Shown here piece by piece: positions 6,078 through 9,108 of a stretch of 9,108 nt of DNA. The DNA is from Spirochaetales bacterium (lineage in GTDB: Bacteria > Spirochaetota > Spirochaetia > Sphaerochaetales > Sphaerochaetaceae). Position 1 is the stretch's first letter; each line of letters starts with the position of its first letter. Under the pieces are notes generated by a model. That model was not told the origin of the DNA and searched no databases. It saw only the letters and a program-made list of their open reading frames with translations. The position numbers were made by a program, and so were the translations under genes. The stretch covers positions 1 to 9,108 of the forward strand of contig JALFCJ010000011.1 of NCBI GenBank assembly GCA_022771185.1, given 5' to 3'.

Positions 6078-7421
6078 TTAATCTTTCTTTTTAAGGTAGT
6101 ACCCACCTGATTTCTTAGAACCAAGATGTTCAACATAATCAACAAGATTACGCTTTAATGCATTCTTGACCTTGTCTCTGTTCACAGATGGATTTATCGT
6201 GTTTATTCTTTCTGTGATGGCAACAGTATTCATACCAGGATTTTCTTTCACAGCTTTCAGGATTTCCAAATCCAAATCACTTAATGGGTCATTTATTGGG
6301 TCACTTAATGGGTCACTTATTGGGTCAATCAGACAATAATTTACATTTGGCAGAGTAACAATAAAGAAATTCTCACTTGCCTTAAATTCCGGTTTAACAT
6401 CATAAGCCTCATAACTCTGAAGTGTTCTTGGTATTCCAGTACCAAAGTTTTCAATCAGATGAAGTTTATCAAAGACATTTACAAGTCTAGGATTACGATA
6501 GGTCTGAACTCCATTCATGATATCATCCATGGTTGCATTAAAGATTCCACCTGGACTTGTTATCTTTGCCTTGTCAGGAAAAAACTCAATCTTAATGTTG
6601 GAATGGATGAAATAGTTGGCATGGCAGAATGCATTTAGAACCATTTCTCTTATTGATGCACCGGGATATGATTTTGTTTCCTTTCTCTTAAAAGAATTGC
6701 CGTCAATGATAACCTTCACATCATTCAAGCGTTCTGTCTGTTCCTCAACGTCAGAAAGAATCTTTACTAATGATCCTTTGAAGCTTTTCTTTATCCTGAA
6801 GTTCATTTCAGAATCATATTCAGCAAGCTTAACGACAATATCGGACTGATCAGACAGAAGAAAAGCAAGATTTGTATACTCACCTGATCTTGATTTCATG
6901 CCAAATGTATTCATCATTCTGGCTGTAAGTTTCAGCTCATTATCTTCAAGCAACCTTGAAAAAGACTTAAATGTCAGCTCCTGTTCATCAGAGATATCTT
7001 CTTCATAGCTATATCTCCGTGTTTCCATAATCATTTTGAGTATTTCATCATCACTCGCTCTACGCTTACTTCTTCCTACGCGAATATAGACACCACTTGG
7101 TTTCGGGCCTTTTTCCCTCAGGTAATAAGGTTTTGAAGTACCTTTTGACACTTGAATCTCCAAAACGTCATCTTCATTGAAGAAGAAGTTTATCAGACCT
7201 GCAGGTTTAGGAAAAAACGCGTCCTGAATCCAATTGCCAAGTTTAAGATCTATATCATCTTTTATATTGGAATCTTTAAAGCCAATGACAGTACCATCAT
7301 CGTCGACTCCTACAAATATTGTTCCTCCCTCGCTGTTAAGAAAAGCTACAATTTCGCTTTTCACTTCATCTATAAGCTCTCTCTTTAATTCTGTTTTTTC
7401 ATCTTCATAATAGCTACTCAT
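6078..7421 (-). CDS. AlbA_2 (Schlafen-type) DNA-binding/putative ATPase protein with HATPase_c_4 domain
   Basis: This 447-aa protein starts at an ATG 5 bases after AAGGTGA (7427-7433). The N-terminus is an AlbA_2/Schlafen-like domain: ETELKRELID-type sequence (residues 8-18), VAFLNSEGGTIFVGVDDDG (25-43) and GVYIRVGRSKRRAS (110-123). The middle is an HATPase_c_4 (GHKL-like) domain with REMVLNAFCHANY (258-270), where related proteins more often have HRDY, then ITSPGGIF (287-294), YRNPRLVNV (308-316) and NFGTGIPR (325-332). A linker of repeated SDP(L/I)(S/N)DP units follows (366-383), and then a winged-helix end (384-447). Such proteins are often annotated as RecG-like or ATP-binding transcriptional regulators. 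Their targets are mostly unknown, and several members sit in defence or toxin-antitoxin neighbourhoods. It is probably cytosolic. A palindrome and a -10 box just upstream suggest that it is regulated. Confidence 0.9.
   Translation of the reverse strand: MSSYYEDEKTELKRELIDEVKSEIVAFLNSEGGTIFVGVDDDGTVIGFKDSNIKDDIDLKLGNWIQDAFFPKPAGLINFFFNEDDVLEIQVSKGTSKPYYLREKGPKPSGVYIRVGRSKRRASDDEILKMIMETRRYSYEEDISDEQELTFKSFSRLLEDNELKLTARMMNTFGMKSRSGEYTNLAFLLSDQSDIVVKLAEYDSEMNFRIKKSFKGSLVKILSDVEEQTERLNDVKVIIDGNSFKRKETKSYPGASIREMVLNAFCHANYFIHSNIKIEFFPDKAKITSPGGIFNATMDDIMNGVQTYRNPRLVNVFDKLHLIENFGTGIPRTLQSYEAYDVKPEFKASENFFIVTLPNVNYCLIDPISDPLSDPINDPLSDLDLEILKAVKENPGMNTVAITERINTINPSVNRDKVKNALKRNLVDYVEHLGSKKSGGYYLKKKD
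6277..6324. repeat. Four tandem 12-bp repeats in the AlbA/ATPase gene
   Basis: Four units of consensus TCACTTAATGGG (6277-6288, 6289-6300, 6301-6312, 6313-6324) differ at one to three positions. Being 12 bases long, they keep frame and encode an SDPL/NDPI-type tetrapeptide repeat in the linker before the winged helix. Copy-number change would lengthen or shorten the linker without a frameshift. Confidence 0.85.
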
Positions 7422-7441
7422 TTAGGTCACCTTATAAACAT

Positions 7442-7467
7442 ATTGTAATTTATTTGACCCAATAAAT
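7442..7467 (-). promoter_or_regulatory. Candidate -10 box and operator palindrome of the AlbA/ATPase gene
   Basis: On the reverse strand TACAAT (7442-7447) is a good -10 box 21 bases before the ATG. Directly upstream, in the -35/spacer region, lies a perfect 7-bp inverted repeat ATTTATT (7448-7454) and AATAAAT (7461-7467) with centre TGACCC. No good -35 box is seen. The palindrome placed against the -10 box is what a repressor or activator site would look like. TTGACCC occurs again at 7505-7511. Confidence 0.4.
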
Positions 7468-7559
7468 ACATGTTAAATAGTAGCATTTTTAATTTCTACA
7501 CTACTTGACCCTATGTCTTTCACTGGATTTTTGAATCGAGGGGAAATGTTGTCATACTA

Positions 7560-7721
7560 TTATCTGTCATTCAACACTTCATTCCATATTCTTCTTGTAG
7601 TCTCCTCTTTTTCCAATTCATAACTGACCTTCATAATTCCAGTGCGAGAATCGGGCACAGAAGATTTATATTTATTGAGCATCATCTTCTTTATTTCGAC
7701 AGAATCGGTGACATAATGCAT
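7560..7721 (-). CDS. Small 53-aa ORF directly downstream of fic
   Basis: This frame starts with ATG (7719-7721), 11 bases after the fic stop codon, and ends TAA-TAG. The product starts MHYVTDSVEIKKMMLNKY, continues KSSVPDSRTGIMK and ends with an amphipathic, charged helix VSYELEKEETTRRIWNEVL. An in-frame TAA six bases upstream fixes the start. No strong ribosome binding site is present, so it may depend on translational coupling to fic or start at Met13/Met14. I do not recognise it. It could be a short partner protein of Fic, or the remaining tail of a larger gene. Its close spacing and codon pattern are what support it as coding. Confidence 0.4.
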   Translation of the reverse strand: MHYVTDSVEIKKMMLNKYKSSVPDSRTGIMKVSYELEKEETTRRIWNEVLNDR

Positions 7722-7732
7722 GCATTCTTATA

Positions 7733-8779
7733 CTATGCCTTAATATAACGCGTAGATCTTGCCGATCCGATCCGTTTTATTGCACCACTCTTTACCATTA
7801 CACCGAGGACTACTTCAACTGTTGTCGGACTGACATCAGGGAGAATCCTACATATTTCGGCTTTGGAAAGAGGGGTTAGACTGTTTAATACCGTTGCTTC
7901 TATGCGGGCTTTCTTTGTAATCTTTTTCCCATGTACGACTGCAAAGCGTTTGTCCAACTCTTTATAGCACATATAAAGCATAGACAGGAAATTCTCAATA
8001 AATGGGAAATAACTATTTTCATTTGATTCCCAACCGTAAGAAGATTGACGAAGAGATTCGTAATAATAGGCTTTGTAGTTATTGATTTGCTCTTCAAAGG
8101 ACACATATTTTCCGACATCAAAGCCATTCTTGTATAGAAGCAACAACGATAACAGGCGTGACATTCTGCCGTTACCATCTCTGAATGGATGTATGCAGAG
8201 AAAATCCAAAATAACGCAAGGAATCAATAGCAGTTGGTTTATATTGGCGTCACTACGTGCTTCCATATAGGCAAGCTCTAACTGTTCCATAGCCTTTGGT
8301 GTTTCATGCGCAGGGGTGGGACGAAAACGAACACGCCTGTTTCCGTCTGTATCAATCTCCAAAATTACATTATCGTCTGTTTTATATTGACCGCCATATT
8401 CATAACCTGCAAATGCCATCATCATTTCGTGCAAATGCAAAATATCACGCTCACAAAAATCAATACGTTCATAGTCCAAATGAATTTCATTTAATGCATC
8501 CCTATATCCGGCAATTTCTGCTTCATTATGATTCAACGGAGCGCTGTTCTGATTGACGATAGCAGCAATACGCTCGTCACTTGTAACAATACCCTCAATA
8601 GCATTAGAACTCTTAATCGACTGTACCTTTGCAACTGCCTCTAACTCCGTAAAAATTTGGGTATATTCCTCTTTTCGCACTCCCGCCATTGTTTTCAATG
8701 CCGAAATATTTGAAGTAAGATTCACAAAATTTGCAGGCAGTAAGCCGTTGTTTAAAAAAGAGTAATCGAATTTCCTCAT
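7733..8779 (-). CDS. fic: Fic domain protein (AMP-transferase type, class II) with C-terminal winged helix
   Basis: I start at the ATG of 8777-8779 (348 aa) because AAAGGA lies 8 bases upstream of it. The ATG three codons earlier (8786-8788) has that purine run directly against it. Numbering here counts from the longer form. The catalytic motif HPFRDGNGRMSR (200-211) matches HxFx(D/E)GNGRxxR perfectly, so His200 and the anion-hole residues are intact and transfer of AMP or another nucleotide to a protein hydroxyl is expected. The inhibitory helix SSNAIEG (60-66) fits (S/T)xxxE(G/N) within the N-terminal part, which makes this a class II, self-inhibited Fic. Glu65 would block productive ATP binding until relieved. 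A flap-like beta hairpin lies at 140-157 (ILEIDTDGNRRVRFRP). Residues 288-350 form a winged helix (LSKAEICRILPDVSPTTVEV), so it may bind DNA or its own operator. The protein target is unknown. Only the 53-aa ORF follows closely. Confidence 0.93.
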   Translation of the reverse strand: MRKFDYSFLNNGLLPANFVNLTSNISALKTMAGVRKEEYTQIFTELEAVAKVQSIKSSNAIEGIVTSDERIAAIVNQNSAPLNHNEAEIAGYRDALNEIHLDYERIDFCERDILHLHEMMMAFAGYEYGGQYKTDDNVILEIDTDGNRRVRFRPTPAHETPKAMEQLELAYMEARSDANINQLLLIPCVILDFLCIHPFRDGNGRMSRLLSLLLLYKNGFDVGKYVSFEEQINNYKAYYYESLRQSSYGWESNENSYFPFIENFLSMLYMCYKELDKRFAVVHGKKITKKARIEATVLNSLTPLSKAEICRILPDVSPTTVEVVLGVMVKSGAIKRIGSARSTRYIKA

Positions 8780-8812
8780 ATCACACATCCTTTCTGCATA
8801 TTATTGTTACAT

Positions 8813-8818
8813 ATTATA
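8813..8818 (-). promoter_or_regulatory. -10 box of the fic promoter
   Basis: A perfect TATAAT is read on the reverse strand, 33 bases before the chosen fic start. The -35 region has no good match, so the promoter may need an activator. It is overlapped by one ATGCAG site and followed by another. Confidence 0.5.
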
Positions 8819-8838
8819 TGCAGAAAACCAAGCCACTT

Positions 8839-8862
8839 CTATTTTATCTGCATATAAAATAG
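8839..8862. repeat. Perfect 9-bp inverted repeat centred on CTGCAT
   Basis: CTATTTTAT (8839-8847) and ATAAAATAG (8854-8862) are exact complements around the 6-base centre CTGCAT. It lies about 20 bases upstream of the fic -10 box, roughly where a -35 box or an activator site would be. Confidence 0.6.
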
Positions 8863-8982
8863 GATGAATTATGCAGTTATAAGGAAACAATATGCAGAAA
8901 CTTATAAAAAGCAATGCAGAATGATTACATACTGCCTTCATCAAATGCTCATTTTACAGCATGCCTTAGGAACTGTCACGAA

Positions 8983-9108
8983 TCAATTTGATGGTTTGAT
9001 TATGTAGTTCCACTTCTCGTTGGGACCTGTAAACTCGATGTTTATGAGGTCTTTATCTTCCTCGGAGACCTTTCTTCCCTTCTCATAATATCTCCTGTCG
9101 ACAACGCA
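8983..9108 (-). CDS. C-terminal 41 residues of an unidentified protein, possibly a transposase
   Basis: The reverse frame is open from the right edge to TGA at 8983-8985. It reads RRYYEKGRKVSEEDKDLINI, then EFTGPNEKWNYIIKPSN. I do not recognise the family. A basic RRYYEKGRK segment followed by a beta-rich end is compatible with a transposase C-terminus, and the sequence just beyond the stop includes GGAACTGTCACGAATC (8969-8984), which looks like the terminal repeat of some insertion sequences. Neither clue is decisive. The frame would have to continue beyond the window to be classified. Confidence 0.45.
   Translation of the reverse strand, partial: CVVDRRYYEKGRKVSEEDKDLINIEFTGPNEKWNYIIKPSN

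Larger units (their letters stand above)
8791..8921. promoter_or_regulatory. Array of six ATGCAG/CTGCAT sites upstream of fic
   Basis: The word ATGCAG, often extended to ATGCAGAAA, occurs in direct orientation at 8818-8826, 8871-8876, 8892-8900 and 8914-8921, and in reverse (TTTCTGCAT, TCTGCAT) at 8791-8799 and 8847-8853. Successive starts are 27, 29, 24, 21 and 22 bases apart, close to two to three helical turns. The first site lies between the fic -10 box and the fic start codon, and the second overlaps the -10 box. The arrangement suggests a binding array for a transcription factor, perhaps the winged-helix Fic protein itself. Confidence 0.6.

Noticed and set aside
6277..6324. Repeats considered as a CRISPR-like array.
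   Set aside because: The 12-bp units are directly adjacent with no spacers and are in frame inside a coding gene.
8791..8921. ATGCAG cluster considered as iterons of a replication origin.
   Set aside because: There is no replication initiator gene in the window, the copies have mixed orientation, and they overlap a fic promoter; a regulatory role is simpler.

Overview
The window looks like accessory chromosome from a host-associated, low-to-moderate GC bacterium, most likely a spirochaete of the Treponema/Sphaerochaeta type. This is an inference. It rests on the ASGSKE-type mature N-terminus of the solute-binding protein and on the mix of lone ATPase/PD-(D/E)XK genes, an Rpn-like tail, small conserved hypotheticals and IS debris. 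No rRNA or tRNA gene and no CRISPR array was seen.

Left part (1-1402). The first 76 codons of a TnpB-type (IS200/IS605 family) protein run leftward off the window, behind a good promoter and next to a hairpin that probably belongs to the end of the element. Beside it lies a decayed AAA_14/DUF4143 ATPase gene. It has lost its ATPase domain and a central block, but keeps the C-terminal nuclease-like fold. An 11-bp inverted repeat follows it, then about 330 bases with no convincing gene.

Middle (1403-5320). A complete 523-aa AAA-ATPase-like protein with a C-terminal PD-(D/E)XK nuclease domain is read rightward. Convergent to it is a leftward pair, a secreted amino-acid-type solute-binding protein and a MATE transporter, with one base between stop and start. 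No ABC permease or ATPase gene accompanies the binding protein here.

Right part (5321-8982). All genes are leftward: a Fic protein of the autoinhibited class II type with a winged-helix tail, a 53-aa ORF directly after it, an AlbA_2 plus HATPase_c_4 protein with a DP-rich repeat linker, a small conserved-looking protein, the decayed tail of an Rpn-like protein, and an XRE-type repressor with a peculiar arginine/lysine/glutamate-rich N-terminus encoded by a polypyrimidine/polypurine tract. Several inverted repeats sit before these genes. The most striking regulatory signal is six copies of ATGCAG/CTGCAT in 131 bases upstream of fic, with a perfect 9-bp inverted repeat in the middle. The right edge holds the C-terminal 41 codons of an unidentified protein that may be a transposase.

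The cluster of nucleotidyl-transferase, ATPase/DNA-binding and repressor genes, bounded by IS-like debris, reads as a stress or defence-type accessory island. No single known defence system is complete in the window.
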